A stretch of DNA of 64,000 nt, taken from contig CP011001.1 in NCBI GenBank assembly GCA_001044335.1, positions 248,001-312,000 on the forward strand, given 5' to 3'. This document shows positions 37,074-49,900 of the stretch, piece after piece. Within the stretch, counting starts at the first letter, position 1, and each line of letters starts with the position of its first letter. The translations under genes and the position numbers were made by a program. The notes below the pieces were generated by a model. It saw nothing but the letters and a program-made list of their open reading frames with translations. It made no database searches and had not been told where the DNA came from. This stretch comes from Methylophilales bacterium MBRSF5 (GTDB lineage Bacteria; Pseudomonadota; Gammaproteobacteria; Burkholderiales; Methylophilaceae).

Positions 37074-38822
37074 ATGCCAGAGTTAAAAAAACATCCTCTA
37101 AAGTTTTCAGAATTCAAAGAAATATATCAACAACTTTTAATGTATGCGCTCAATTATAAATTTTCTTTATTATTGAGCATCGTTTTTATGCTGATATTTT
37201 CATTAACCAATACAGGTTTTCTAGCACTGCTTAAAGAGATTACTGATAACGGTTTTGATACTGAAAATTCGATCATAAAAATAATGTTGCCCATTTCACT
37301 GATGGTGCTTATGCTAATCAGGGCTTGTTCTTCATTTATCTCTGGCTATCACATGAGGAAAACCTCAAGGGGTGTGGTTGCTGATCTCAGGATTGATACT
37401 TTCAAAAAATACCTCAAACTTCCGGTTTCATATTTTGATAACAACAACGCAGGAATGCTTGTTTCAAAATTAACTTATGAAGCAGATCAACTATCAGCAG
37501 TTATAACCAGGATAGGTATAACTATGATTAGAGAATCTTTTACTGTCATTGCATTATTCATATACATGATTTATTTGGATTGGTTTCTCACCTTAGTTTT
37601 TTTATTAATGGCACCAGTAATTGTCAGATATTTAAAGAAAGTATCACCTCGACTCAGGTCTTTTGGTTTTGAGGTGCAAGAAACCATGGGGAACATGACA
37701 TCCGCGTCGGAAGAGGCTGTGACTGGACAAAGGGTCATAAAAGTTTTTGGTGCAATAAATTATGAACTACAAAGATTTATGGCGATTGTCAAAAAAAATA
37801 TGAATATGCAAATTAGATTGGCAAGACTCTCTCTGTTTAACAGCATGTTAATAGAAATTATCGCCTCAGTTGCTTTAGGCGTAATTGTTTACTACGCGTT
37901 GGCAAATTTTACCACTGGTGAATTTGCTGCGTTTGTTGGCGCGTTGTTAATGATGATTAAGCCGATCAAAAGCCTAACCGAAATTAATGAATCATTACAG
38001 GTTAGTATTGCTGCAGCAAAAAGTATTATGAATGTTTTAAATGAGCGGAATGAAAAAAACCAAGGAAAAAAAGTTTTACCTAATGTTAAAGGCGATATAG
38101 AAATCAAAAACCTTTCTTTTCAATACGATGAAAATGCTCGAAGTGTTTTAAACCAAATATCATTGAAAATAAAGAGAGGACAGAAAATTGCATTAGTTGG
38201 TAAATCAGGTGGAGGAAAAACAACCTTGATGAATCTTCTTCCAAGATTTTATGATTTTAGAGAGGGAGACATTTTAGTTGATAAAGTGAATATCAAAGAT
38301 TTAAAACTTGATAATTTACGCAGCTTTTTTTCTCTAGTAACTCAGGATACCATTTTATTTAACGACACCATACGAAATAACATATGTTATGGAAATCAAA
38401 CGAGAAAAATTTCCGATAAAAGATTGAATGAAATCATAGATCAATCAAACTGTAGAGAATTTATAGAAAAGCTTCCTAAAAAGTTAGATAATTTGGTTGG
38501 TGATCGTGGGGTTAAACTATCTGGCGGGCAAAAGCAGCGTATTGCAATTGCCAGAGCAATTATCAAAGACGCTCCTATCTTGCTTCTTGATGAAGCAACC
38601 TCAGCTCTTGATTTGGAGTCTGAAAAACTTGTTCAAGATGCATTAGATCATTTAATGAAAAACAAAACATCCATTATTATTGCTCATCGATTATCAACCG
38701 TAAAAAATGCTGACAAGATTTTTGTTCTTGACAAAGGATCAATTATTGAATCTGGGAATCACGACGAATTAATAAGAAAAAAAGGGTTTTATTCAAAACT
38801 GTATAAAAAAGAATTATCTTAA
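37074..38822 (+). CDS. msbA: Lipid A export ATP-binding/permease MsbA
   Basis: Homodimeric ABC flippase moving lipid A-core across the inner membrane. Six helices occupy the first 330 residues; the nucleotide domain has Walker A GKSGGGKTTLMNLL near 375, signature LSGGQKQRIAIARA near 482 and Walker B PILLLDEATSALD near 503, with IIAHRLSTV. Length 582 equals E. coli MsbA. Context (lpxK next, then kdsB) supports lipid A as substrate over drugs. Confidence 0.94.
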   Translation: MPELKKHPLKFSEFKEIYQQLLMYALNYKFSLLLSIVFMLIFSLTNTGFLALLKEITDNGFDTENSIIKIMLPISLMVLMLIRACSSFISGYHMRKTSRGVVADLRIDTFKKYLKLPVSYFDNNNAGMLVSKLTYEADQLSAVITRIGITMIRESFTVIALFIYMIYLDWFLTLVFLLMAPVIVRYLKKVSPRLRSFGFEVQETMGNMTSASEEAVTGQRVIKVFGAINYELQRFMAIVKKNMNMQIRLARLSLFNSMLIEIIASVALGVIVYYALANFTTGEFAAFVGALLMMIKPIKSLTEINESLQVSIAAAKSIMNVLNERNEKNQGKKVLPNVKGDIEIKNLSFQYDENARSVLNQISLKIKRGQKIALVGKSGGGKTTLMNLLPRFYDFREGDILVDKVNIKDLKLDNLRSFFSLVTQDTILFNDTIRNNICYGNQTRKISDKRLNEIIDQSNCREFIEKLPKKLDNLVGDRGVKLSGGQKQRIAIARAIIKDAPILLLDEATSALDLESEKLVQDALDHLMKNKTSIIIAHRLSTVKNADKIFVLDKGSIIESGNHDELIRKKGFYSKLYKKELS

Positions 38823-38827
38823 AAATC

Positions 38828-39793
38828 ATGTCAATTGAAAAATTTTTTACCGATCAGTACTACAAACAAGCCAATTTAATATGGTTACTTGCTCCTCTTT
38901 CATTAATAAATTATTTTATATATTATTTAAGAATCGGTCTTTATAAGTTTAATATTTTTAAACAAAAAAAACTTCCAGTCACGACGATCGTAGTAGGAAA
39001 TTTAATTGTTGGCGGCTCAGGCAAAACTCAGCTTGTCATTTACTTGGCTAAATTATTAAAAAAAAATAATATAAATGTTGGAATCATTTCGCGTGGTTAC
39101 AAAGGAAAATTTAAAAATACAACTGAAGTCTTTGATAATTCGAACCCTGTTGATGTCGGTGATGAAGCATTGTTATTAAAACAAAAATTAAACATCCCTG
39201 TATTTATTAGTAAATCGAGATTTGATGCAGGAAATGCATTAATAAAAAAATACAATGATACGGATCTAATTATTTCAGATGACGGCCTTCAGCATAAAAG
39301 TTTAATTTTTGATTATAAAATATTAATAAATGATGATCGTTATGTAACCAATCATTTGCTTCTTCCAGCGGGACCGTTTAGAGAACCCTTGTCGAAAATT
39401 CTCGATAACGATATTTTAGTGTTATCAAATAGCTTAGAATCTAAAAAAGACTTTTTTAACTTTTCTCTTAATCAAAAAGTAACTAATTTAAAGACAAATG
39501 AAAAGATTGCTCTGAATAAGTTACCTAATCTACATTTATCAATTGGTATTGGTTATCCGTATCGTTTGATAAACTCATTAAAAAAACTATGTGATTTTAA
39601 ATATCGGATTTATGATGATCATTATTATTTTACAAATAATGATTTTAAAGATAACTTTAATTATCTTATTACTGAAAAAGATTCAGTTAAATGTACAAAT
39701 ATTAAAAATAATAATATTTGGGTACTAAAATCTGATCCAAGGATGTGCCCAGTGTTTGAAAAAAAATTACTTGGAAAAATTTTAAATGGATAA
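38828..39793 (+). CDS. lpxK: Tetraacyldisaccharide 4'-kinase
   Basis: Phosphorylates the 4' position of the lipid A disaccharide at the inner membrane. N-terminal hydrophobic segment, then the P-loop [15 protein letters not shown] near residues 55-68, the SRGYKGK segment, GDEALLLKQ and the catalytic aspartate region [14 protein letters not shown]. Length 321. The gene overlaps the 3' small ORF by 8 bases and follows msbA by 5. Confidence 0.94.
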   Translation: MSIEKFFTDQYYKQANLIWLLAPLSLINYFIYYLRIGLYKFNIFKQKKLPVTTIVVGNLIVGGSGKTQLVIYLAKLLKKNNINVGIISRGYKGKFKNTTEVFDNSNPVDVGDEALLLKQKLNIPVFISKSRFDAGNALIKKYNDTDLIISDDGLQHKSLIFDYKILINDDRYVTNHLLLPAGPFREPLSKILDNDILVLSNSLESKKDFFNFSLNQKVTNLKTNEKIALNKLPNLHLSIGIGYPYRLINSLKKLCDFKYRIYDDHYYFTNNDFKDNFNYLITEKDSVKCTNIKNNNIWVLKSDPRMCPVFEKKLLGKILNG

Positions 39794-39946
39794 AAATTTA
39801 CTTGAATTAATTGTATGTCCAGTGACTAAAGAAAAACTTGTTTACGATAAAAAAAATAATGAATTAATATCAAAGGGAGCAGGCTTGGCATATTCTATAA
39901 AAAATGGGATTCCCATAATGCTTGTATCTGAGGCAAGAAAGATAAA

Positions 39947-39950
<4 letters not shown>
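39786..39950 (+). CDS. ycaR: YcaR/Trm112-like small protein (UPF0434)
   Basis: A 54-residue protein translated here as [20 protein letters not shown]... ending SEARKIK. It matches the YcaR family by the LLELIVCPV start, the central [12 protein letters not shown] and the position between lpxK and kdsB. Most relatives have CPVC or CPxC at the zinc knuckle; here the second cysteine is Thr (CPVT). It overlaps lpxK by 8 bases and kdsB by ATGA. Function of the family is not established. Confidence 0.85.
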
Positions 39951-42588
<2,638 letters not shown>

Positions 42589-42589
<1 letters not shown>

Positions 42590-43524
42590 TAATAAGTCCC
42601 ACCATTATCTTTGATAATTTCAACAATTTTTTTATTTTTTTCTTTCAAAGCATAGACATAAGGAGTAAGCCCATATTGATCTCGTGCTTTTAATTTAACG
42701 TTGTATTCAATTAACAATTTAACTGATTCATAATCATTATTAAATACAGCAAAATGAATCAAGGGTGTTTTTTGATCATCTTTATGATTGGGGTCTGCAC
42801 CTCGTTCAAGAAGAATATTTGCAATTTTTGGGTATTTCTTTTCAATAGACCAAGTTAACGCGGTCCATTTAGATTTATCTTCTGTATGAATATCTGCACC
42901 TCGATTTAGGAGCATTTTTACAACATCAATATTTCCATTGGCACATGCAATCATTAAGGCTGTCTTCCCATTAGGATCTTTTAAAGTAAAGTTTGCTTTA
43001 TTGTCTAGAAGACTTTTTACGACCGCCAAATTTCCTTTTTTTGCAGCAATCATTAAAATTGTCTGACCACTGTTATTCCTATTATTTGGGTCAATGCCTG
43101 CTTTGATTAACAAATCGATGGTTTCACTATGTCCAGCAGATGCAGCAAGACCAAAAGCGGACCATCCGTCTGGATCTGTAATTTTTGGATCGGCTTTTGC
43201 ATTTAGCAACAAATTTATAGATTCAGTATAATTTTTTTTTGCTGCATACATTAATGCAGTCCACCCAGAAGCATCAGTATGGTTTACTTTAATCTTATTT
43301 TTAATTAGTAAATTAATAATCTCCGAATTATTTTTTCTTGCCGCATACATTAAGGCATTAAGATTGTTGGAGTCGACTACGTTAACATCGGCGCCACTTT
43401 CTAGTATAGCTTTTACTGTCTCGATATCATCTTTTGCTGATGCAGTTAAGAGATAATTAACCTCTTCAGAGGAGGAATGTAAGGAAAAGAAAACAAATAC
43501 AAGAATAAAAATAAGTTTATGCAT
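42589..43524 (-). CDS. Secreted ankyrin-repeat protein (nine repeats)
   Basis: A signal peptide of about 19 residues (ending HSSSEE) precedes nine consecutive 33-residue ankyrin repeats, e.g. [20 protein letters not shown] and [19 protein letters not shown]. There is no catalytic domain, so it is a binding protein in the periplasm or outside. Partner unknown. It lies between sucD (8-base overlap) and nadE (1-base overlap), so it is expressed with central metabolic genes. A smaller secreted ankyrin protein is encoded at 46513. Confidence 0.88.
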
Positions 43525-44392
43525 TATTCATGGCTAGCAAAATAGCATCACCTATTTCTGCGGGGGAGTTAGCAATTACGGCACCTGCTTTTCTTAAGGC
43601 ATTAATTTTATCAATGGCTTTTCCGCTGGTCTTTGAAATTATTGCCCCTGCATGTCCCATTCTTTTACCCTCTGGTGCTGTCATACCTGCAATGTATGAC
43701 GCAACAGGTTTTGTAATTTTTTCTTTGATATAATCTGCAGCTTCTTCCTCATCACTACCACCAATCTCGCCAACAAGGATGATTCCGTGTGTATCCGGAT
43801 CATTCTCAAAAAAATCTAGACACTCAATAAAATTTAGCCCTTTAATCGGATCCCCACCAATACCGATACATGTAGATTGACCTAATTTGTTGTTGGTTGT
43901 TTGATTGACAGCCTCATAAGTGAGGGTACCAGATCTTGAAACAATTCCGATCTTACCAGGAAGATGAATACTACCCGGCATAATTCCTATTTTACATTCC
44001 CCTGGTGTAATTATTCCTGGGCAGTTAGGACCTATTAAGATTGAGCGATTACTATTAATGATTGATTTAACTTTGAGCATGTCAAAAGTAGGGATACCTT
44101 CAGTAATACAGACAATAATCTCTATTCCAGCCTCGCTAGCCTCAATGATAGAATCTGCAGCAAATGCTGGTGGAACATAGATCATGGTTGCATTCGCCTG
44201 TGTTTGATTCACAGCCTCTTTCACCGTATTAAAAACTGGTAAATTAAGATGTTTGCCTCCACCTTTACCTGGCGTGACACCACCCACTAAATTAGTCCCA
44301 TAGTTTAAACATTGTTCAGAGTGGAAAGTGCCTTGTTTTCCAGTGAATCCTTGACAAATTAAACGAGTTTTTGAATCAACTAGGACAGTCAT
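43517..44392 (-). CDS. sucD: Succinyl-CoA synthetase alpha subunit
   Basis: CoA-binding subunit of succinyl-CoA ligase. The N-terminal CoA fold has [16 protein letters not shown], the middle holds [19 protein letters not shown], and the phosphohistidine is in [11 protein letters not shown] near residue 247. Length 291. It starts on the last base of the sucC stop (TAATG). Confidence 0.96.
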   Translation of the reverse strand: MTVLVDSKTRLICQGFTGKQGTFHSEQCLNYGTNLVGGVTPGKGGGKHLNLPVFNTVKEAVNQTQANATMIYVPPAFAADSIIEASEAGIEIIVCITEGIPTFDMLKVKSIINSNRSILIGPNCPGIITPGECKIGIMPGSIHLPGKIGIVSRSGTLTYEAVNQTTNNKLGQSTCIGIGGDPIKGLNFIECLDFFENDPDTHGIILVGEIGGSDEEEAADYIKEKITKPVASYIAGMTAPEGKRMGHAGAIISKTSGKAIDKINALRKAGAVIANSPAEIGDAILLAMNNA

Positions 44393-45558
44393 TATTTTTG
44401 ATCCTTGGCATATGTCACAGCAATTTTTGCCGCATCAGTTAAATTATCTGCTGAATGTATATTAAGGTTACTCTCTTTAAGTAATTTTTTACCATCATCG
44501 ACATTAGTTCCCTCAAGTCTGACAACAATCGGTATCGAAACACCAACATCTTTCGCAGAATTTATAATACCTTCAGCAATAACATCACATCTCATGATTC
44601 CGCCAAAGATATTAACCAAAACAACTTTTACATTTTTATCGGAAAGTAAAATTCTAAATGCTTTGGAAACTGTTTCTGCAGATGCACCACCACCAACATC
44701 TAAAAAGTTTGCAGGGGATCCTCCAGAATGTTGTATCAAATCCATAGTGGCCATTGCAAGCCCTGCACCATTAACCATACAACCAATATCACCATTTAAG
44801 GCAATATAATTTAATCCAGCATGATGAGCTTCGGCTTCCTTTGAATCATCCTGTGACCAGTCGCGAAGTTCACTTAATTTTTTTTGTTTATAGAGGGCGT
44901 TATCATCGATACTAATCTTGCAATCAAGGGCTACAAAATCATTAGCATCATTAATAACTAATGGATTAATTTCTAAAAGTGATAAATTATTTTCTGTAAA
45001 AAGTTTATATGCCGACTTAGCAAATTTATTGAATTTCCCTGCTAAATCAGCACTAAATTTTAATGAGTTTGCCAGCTCTCTTGTTTGATAGTCCATTAAG
45101 CCAGTTATAGGGTTACAAAATTCTTTAAGTATTAAATCAGGACTTTTTTTACTGATCTCTTCTATTTCCATACCGCCTGCACTTGAAACAACAAGGCAAA
45201 CTTTCTCTTCTTCACGATCAATTAGGATAGAAAAATAAAGCTCATTGATAATAATTTCTGTTTCTTCAAACAAAATTTTATGAACGGGTTGTCCGGATGG
45301 TTGATTTTGATAAGTAACTAAATTTTTTCCCAGAAGCTTAGAAGAAAATTCGAGCGCTTCTTCTTTAGACTTTACAACTTTAACGCCTCCAGACTTTCCT
45401 CTTCCTCCAGCATGGATTTGGGCCTTTAAAACGACAGGATTTTTTATATCTTTTGCTAAAGCATTTACTTCATTTAAAGTCTCAGCAACTTGGCCATAAG
45501 GGGTTTGAATCTCATATTTCCGAAGTAGTTCTTTTGCTTGATATTCGTGTAAATTCAT
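44392..45558 (-). CDS. sucC: Succinyl-CoA synthetase beta subunit
   Basis: Nucleotide-binding subunit with an ATP-grasp domain. [15 protein letters not shown] is the family start; [18 protein letters not shown] binds nucleotide, LEINPLVI carries the metal ligand, and [16 protein letters not shown] is near residue 320. Length 388 as in E. coli. First gene of sucC-sucD-ankyrin-nadE-glnB; divergent from serB. Confidence 0.96.
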   Translation of the reverse strand: MNLHEYQAKELLRKYEIQTPYGQVAETLNEVNALAKDIKNPVVLKAQIHAGGRGKSGGVKVVKSKEEALEFSSKLLGKNLVTYQNQPSGQPVHKILFEETEIIINELYFSILIDREEEKVCLVVSSAGGMEIEEISKKSPDLILKEFCNPITGLMDYQTRELANSLKFSADLAGKFNKFAKSAYKLFTENNLSLLEINPLVINDANDFVALDCKISIDDNALYKQKKLSELRDWSQDDSKEAEAHHAGLNYIALNGDIGCMVNGAGLAMATMDLIQHSGGSPANFLDVGGGASAETVSKAFRILLSDKNVKVVLVNIFGGIMRCDVIAEGIINSAKDVGVSIPIVVRLEGTNVDDGKKLLKESNLNIHSADNLTDAAKIAVTYAKDQK

Positions 45559-45581
45559 CGTCGTTAACCAGTTAAAACATA

Positions 45582-45611
45582 ATGATATCAGATTGGTAAG
45601 AGTTGTATAAT
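45582..45611 (+). promoter_or_regulatory. serB promoter predicting a leaderless transcript
   Basis: A perfect TATAAT (45606-45611) is followed by six bases (GTGTGC) and then the serB ATG at 45618, placing initiation at the start codon. A weak -35 (ATGATA, 45582-45587) lies 18 bases upstream. Confidence 0.55.
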
Positions 45612-45617
45612 GTGTGC

Positions 45618-46463
45618 ATGGAAAATTACTTGATTTGTAATGAGGATCTTCATCGATTTATTGATGAACATAAAATTAGTCTTTTTGAGGATGATGTAAA
45701 AAAACTTGACAATCAATTTAGCACTTTTGAAAGTAACTCTAATTTTTTTAAAAAGAATAAGAGGAAACTGATTTCATCTGAGACTCAATTTTTTCTCAAC
45801 ATAAAAAAAACAATTAAAGATTTTAAACTTCTTGTTTGTGATATGGATTCCACACTCATTCAAAATGAGTGTATTGATGAAATAGCCGAACTTCTTAATT
45901 TAAAAAAAGAAATATCTGAAATCACTGAGTTAACCATGCAGGGGCAATTATGTTTCGATGAAAGTATAAAGAGAAGGGTAGAGTTATTAAAAGGAATTAA
46001 TGTTACATCTTTTGAAAAAATTATTAATGAAAAAATAAAATTTCAGCCTCATGTCAATGAATGGATAAATTATGCCAAATCAAATCATTTAATTACTGTT
46101 GTTGTTTCTGGCGGCTTTACTTATTTTGTTGATTATGTAAAAAAATATTTATCTATGGACTATGCTTTTTCTAATACCTTTGAGGTTCTAAATAACGAGC
46201 TAACTGGAAAACTGGTTGGTGGTATAGTCAATGCTGAGAAAAAAGCTGAACTGACCCTAAAAATTGCAAATCAATACGGTATTAAGAAAGACCAAATCAT
46301 GGCAATAGGTGATGGTGCGAACGATATTAATATGTTTAATGAATCTGGCTTAAGCATATCTATGCATGGAAAACCAGTATTGGATAATCTTGTTACTTGG
46401 TCGGTAAAAAAAGGTTATTACAAAACTCTTTTGGATCTATTCAAGTTTATGGAAAGACAATAA
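45618..46463 (+). CDS. serB: Phosphoserine phosphatase
   Basis: Hydrolyses phosphoserine to serine. HAD-fold: nucleophile motif LLVCDMDSTLIQNECIDE near residue 76, SGGFTYF near 170 and GDGANDINMF near 230. The N-terminal 70 residues stand in place of the ACT domain of longer homologues. Start chosen at the ATG 45618; a TTG at 45603 would overlap the -10 element and add five residues. In serine-cycle or RuMP methylotrophs the enzyme still serves ordinary serine synthesis. Confidence 0.94.
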   Translation: MENYLICNEDLHRFIDEHKISLFEDDVKKLDNQFSTFESNSNFFKKNKRKLISSETQFFLNIKKTIKDFKLLVCDMDSTLIQNECIDEIAELLNLKKEISEITELTMQGQLCFDESIKRRVELLKGINVTSFEKIINEKIKFQPHVNEWINYAKSNHLITVVVSGGFTYFVDYVKKYLSMDYAFSNTFEVLNNELTGKLVGGIVNAEKKAELTLKIANQYGIKKDQIMAIGDGANDINMFNESGLSISMHGKPVLDNLVTWSVKKGYYKTLLDLFKFMERQ

Positions 46464-46466
46464 AAA

Positions 46467-46487
46467 AAGCATCTCATTGAGATGCTT
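46467..46487. terminator. Bidirectional intrinsic terminator between serB and the ankyrin gene
   Basis: AAGCATCTC (46467-46475) pairs with GAGATGCTT (46479-46487), with a T-run after it on the plus strand and an A-run before it (T-run on the minus strand). It serves serB and the convergent gene at 46513. Confidence 0.85.
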
Positions 46488-46512
46488 TTTAAAAAAAACT
46501 AATGTCTATGAA

Positions 46513-46989
46513 TTAAAAGCATTTGCCTTCACAGCCTTCTTCGCTTACTCCCAATGTTATAAGAAATTTAGCCATATCTTCCTTACCATCATCTTTAAGT
46601 GCCCTTACTATAGAAACATCGCCTTTAAGCTTCTTATTAATGTCAATACCTTTTTCCGCAAGGTATTTTGCCATTTCTTTGTTACCATTAAATGCGGCAT
46701 GATGAAAACCAGTCATCCTAGTCACAGGGTGAATGTAATTAATGTCAGCACCTTTTTCGGTTAAATATTTTAGGATTTCAAATTGATTTTTTGCAGCAGT
46801 AATTAAGAATGGAGTCCATGCAAAATATTTGTCTTCTAATGGGACAGCTTTTTCTTCAACATACATCTTGACTGTTTTTAAGTCACCATCATTTAGCGCA
46901 CCGGTAAATTCCAATTCTTCAGGATCGGTTAATCCTGCGAATGTATTAAGACTTAAAATTAACAAAAATAAACTAAATAACTTTTTCAT
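46513..46989 (-). CDS. Small secreted ankyrin-repeat protein
   Basis: 158 residues: signal peptide of about 18 residues ending TFAG, then about four ankyrin repeats (e.g. WTPFLITAAKNQFEILKYL, MTGFHHAAFNGNKEMAKYL) and a C-terminal EGCEGKCF with two cysteines that could form a disulfide. No enzyme domain. It follows purL by 7 bases, with an AGGA ribosome-binding site, so it is probably read from the purL transcript. Ligand unknown. Confidence 0.82.
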   Translation of the reverse strand: MKKLFSLFLLILSLNTFAGLTDPEELEFTGALNDGDLKTVKMYVEEKAVPLEDKYFAWTPFLITAAKNQFEILKYLTEKGADINYIHPVTRMTGFHHAAFNGNKEMAKYLAEKGIDINKKLKGDVSIVRALKDDGKEDMAKFLITLGVSEEGCEGKCF

Positions 46990-46996
46990 AACATTC

Positions 46997-49900
46997 CTAA
47001 CTGTTCTTTAAATAATAATATGCATTAGTAAACATTTTAAACCAAGGTCCGTATTCGTTACTTTTATCTCTAGACCAAGTATTTTGATCTGACCTAAACA
47101 CACGCTCCGGATGAGGCATCATGATATTAAAACGTCCATCATCATTAGTAAAACCTGTTACACCATCAACTGAACCATTTGGATTTGATGGGTAATTAGT
47201 TGTTACCTCACATGAGTTTGTGACATATTGTAATGTAATTTGTTCCTTTTGACTCATTTCTTTATGATCATTTGGATTATAGAAGAAAGCTCTTCCTTCG
47301 CCGTGGGCAGTAATCACAGGAATAGAGGAGTTTTCCATTTCATTAAAAAAGATAGAATTATTTTTTGGTATTTTTACCATAACCACTCTTGATTCAAACT
47401 GATCAGATAAATTTTTCACAAATTTTGGCCATTTGTCTGCACCCGGGATGATAGATTTAAGGTTTGACATCATCTGACATCCATTACAAACCCCCAAGGC
47501 TATTGAATTTGACTGATTGAAAAAGGACGTAAACTGATCCCGCAGCATAGGATTGTTGAGGATCACTTTAGACCAACCTTCTCCTGCGCCTAAGACATCA
47601 CCATATGAAAAACCACCGCAAGCAACAAAAGCTCTAAAATCTGTAATGGCATAATTACCGTCCATTAGATCTTGCATATGAACATCGATAGCATCGAATC
47701 CGGCGTAATGGAATGCAGCTGCCATCTCATAATGACCATTAACCCCTTGTTCACGAAGGATTGCTATTTGTGGTTTTATGGTGCCCGCAATAGATGGAAA
47801 ATTTAACTCAAACTTTATATTTGCTTGAATTCCAGGATCATTGTTGTCATCTACAAGGCTTAATTCTTGTGCTGCTAATTTGGCATTGTCACGAATTGAT
47901 TGAATGTGATAACTATTTAGCGACCATATTTTTTCAAGCTCAGACCTTTGTTCCCGAATACAATCTGAACCGTGTTTAATATTAATTTGATTTAAATGAT
48001 TTATTTTTCCTACATTAAAGATATGCTGAATATTTTTTTCTCGAAATAAATTAACGATTTCCTCTTCATTTTTTTTGTCTACTTGTATGACCGCACCAAG
48101 CTCTTCCGAGAATAAAATATTTGGAAATTCTGCATTAATCTGAGATAAATCGATATCAATTCCACAACGAGAGGCAAATGTCATTTCAGACAAGGTTGCA
48201 AATAAGCCACCATCGGATCGGTCATGATAAGCATAAATTAGATTTTTATTTATGAGTTGTTGAATAACATCACAGAAGCCAACTAATAATTTTGGATCAT
48301 CAATGTCAGGACATTCTGATGACATGGTGTTACTCACCTGCTCAGCAATCGATCCACCGATTCTATATTGATTTAAACCTAAATCAATATATAAGAAGAT
48401 GTAATCATCTTGCCTAATGAATTCAGGAGTACATGTTTTTTGAGTATTTTCACATTCAGAAAATGCTGTAACAATTAGCGAAAGAGGGGAGGTGACGACC
48501 TTGTCATCCCATTTTGTCGTCATGGACATGGAATCTTTGCCGACAGGAATTGATATACCTAACTGTGGGCAAAGCTCCTCACCGACAGCGTGTACCGCAG
48601 CAAAGAGATTGTTATCTTCATCATCATCACCGCTTGCTGCCATCCAGTTGGCTGATAATTTAATATTAGCAATATTTCCTATATTAGAGGCAACTATATT
48701 GGTGACAGCTTCCGCAACAGCCATGCGAGCAGATCTTTTTGCATTGGATATGGCTAATGGGGTTCTTTCTCCTATAGCAAAAGCCTCGCCTGTGACATCT
48801 TCAAAAGAAACTTTTGTCACAGCAACATTTGATACCGGGGTTTGCCATGGGCCCACCATTTGATCTTGAGCAACCAGCCCAGTAACAGATCTATCTCCAA
48901 TCGTTATTAAAAACTTCTTGGAAGCTACTGAAGGGTGTGAAATAACTTTTTTATGTAAATCTTTGTCATTTATCTTGGATGATTTTGGAATATCCTTTTC
49001 TATTTTTTTTGGAATTTTTTTTAATAATTTTGGTGGTTTTCCAAGCAGAACATCAAGCTCCATATTAACAACATCTTGATTGAGTAAATTATCTTTAACA
49101 TGAAGATGACGATTTTTCTTTGCTTTACCTATGACTCTGAAAGGACAACGTTCTCTATCACAGATTTTTTTAAATAAATCTAGCGATTGTTGATCAATAG
49201 CCAATACGTATCTTTCCTGAGATTCGTTACACCACAACTCATGAGGCGCCATGCCTTTCTCTTCGGTATCAATATTCCTAATATCAAAATCTGCACCGAC
49301 CTCGCCATCATTAATAAGCTCTGGAAAGGCATTAGAGAGCCCTCCAGCACCAACGTCATGGATACTTAAAATAGGATTATCTTCTTGTAACTGCCAACAT
49401 CGATCAATAACCTCTTGAGCTCTTCTTTGAATTTCAGGATTACCTCTTTGTACCGATGCATAATCTAAACTTTCGTCATTAGATCCGCTATTCATTGAGG
49501 ATGCAGCTCCTCCTCCCAGCCCAATCAACATGCCAGGACCACCAAGTTGAATTAATAATACATTTTCATCAAGCAGCTTCTTGTGAGTATGGTTATCACT
49601 GATGTTACCTACGCCGCCAGCCAGCATAATGGGCTTATGGTATCCATAGTTTTTTCCATCAACCTTTTGCTCAAACACCCTAAAGTAACCTGCAATATTG
49701 GGTCGTCCAAATTCATTATTATATGATGCGCCCCCTATCGGACCATCAATCATAATATCTAATGGCGAGGATATGTGATCTGGTTTTTCAGGAGCTGTTT
49801 CCCATGGAAGAGGGTAGTCGGGTATGTTTAAATTCGATACGGAGAATCCAGTTAGTCCTGCTTTTGGCTTTGAGCCTCGTCCAGTCGCTCCTTCATCTCT

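Noticed and set aside
44405-44809. 134-codon plus-strand frame opposite sucC
   Set aside because: Antisense shadow of a clear gene; no start signal and no recognisable domain.
46477-46764. 95-codon plus-strand reading frame opposite the small ankyrin gene
   Set aside because: It starts in the terminator stem, has no family resemblance and is antisense to a well-supported gene.
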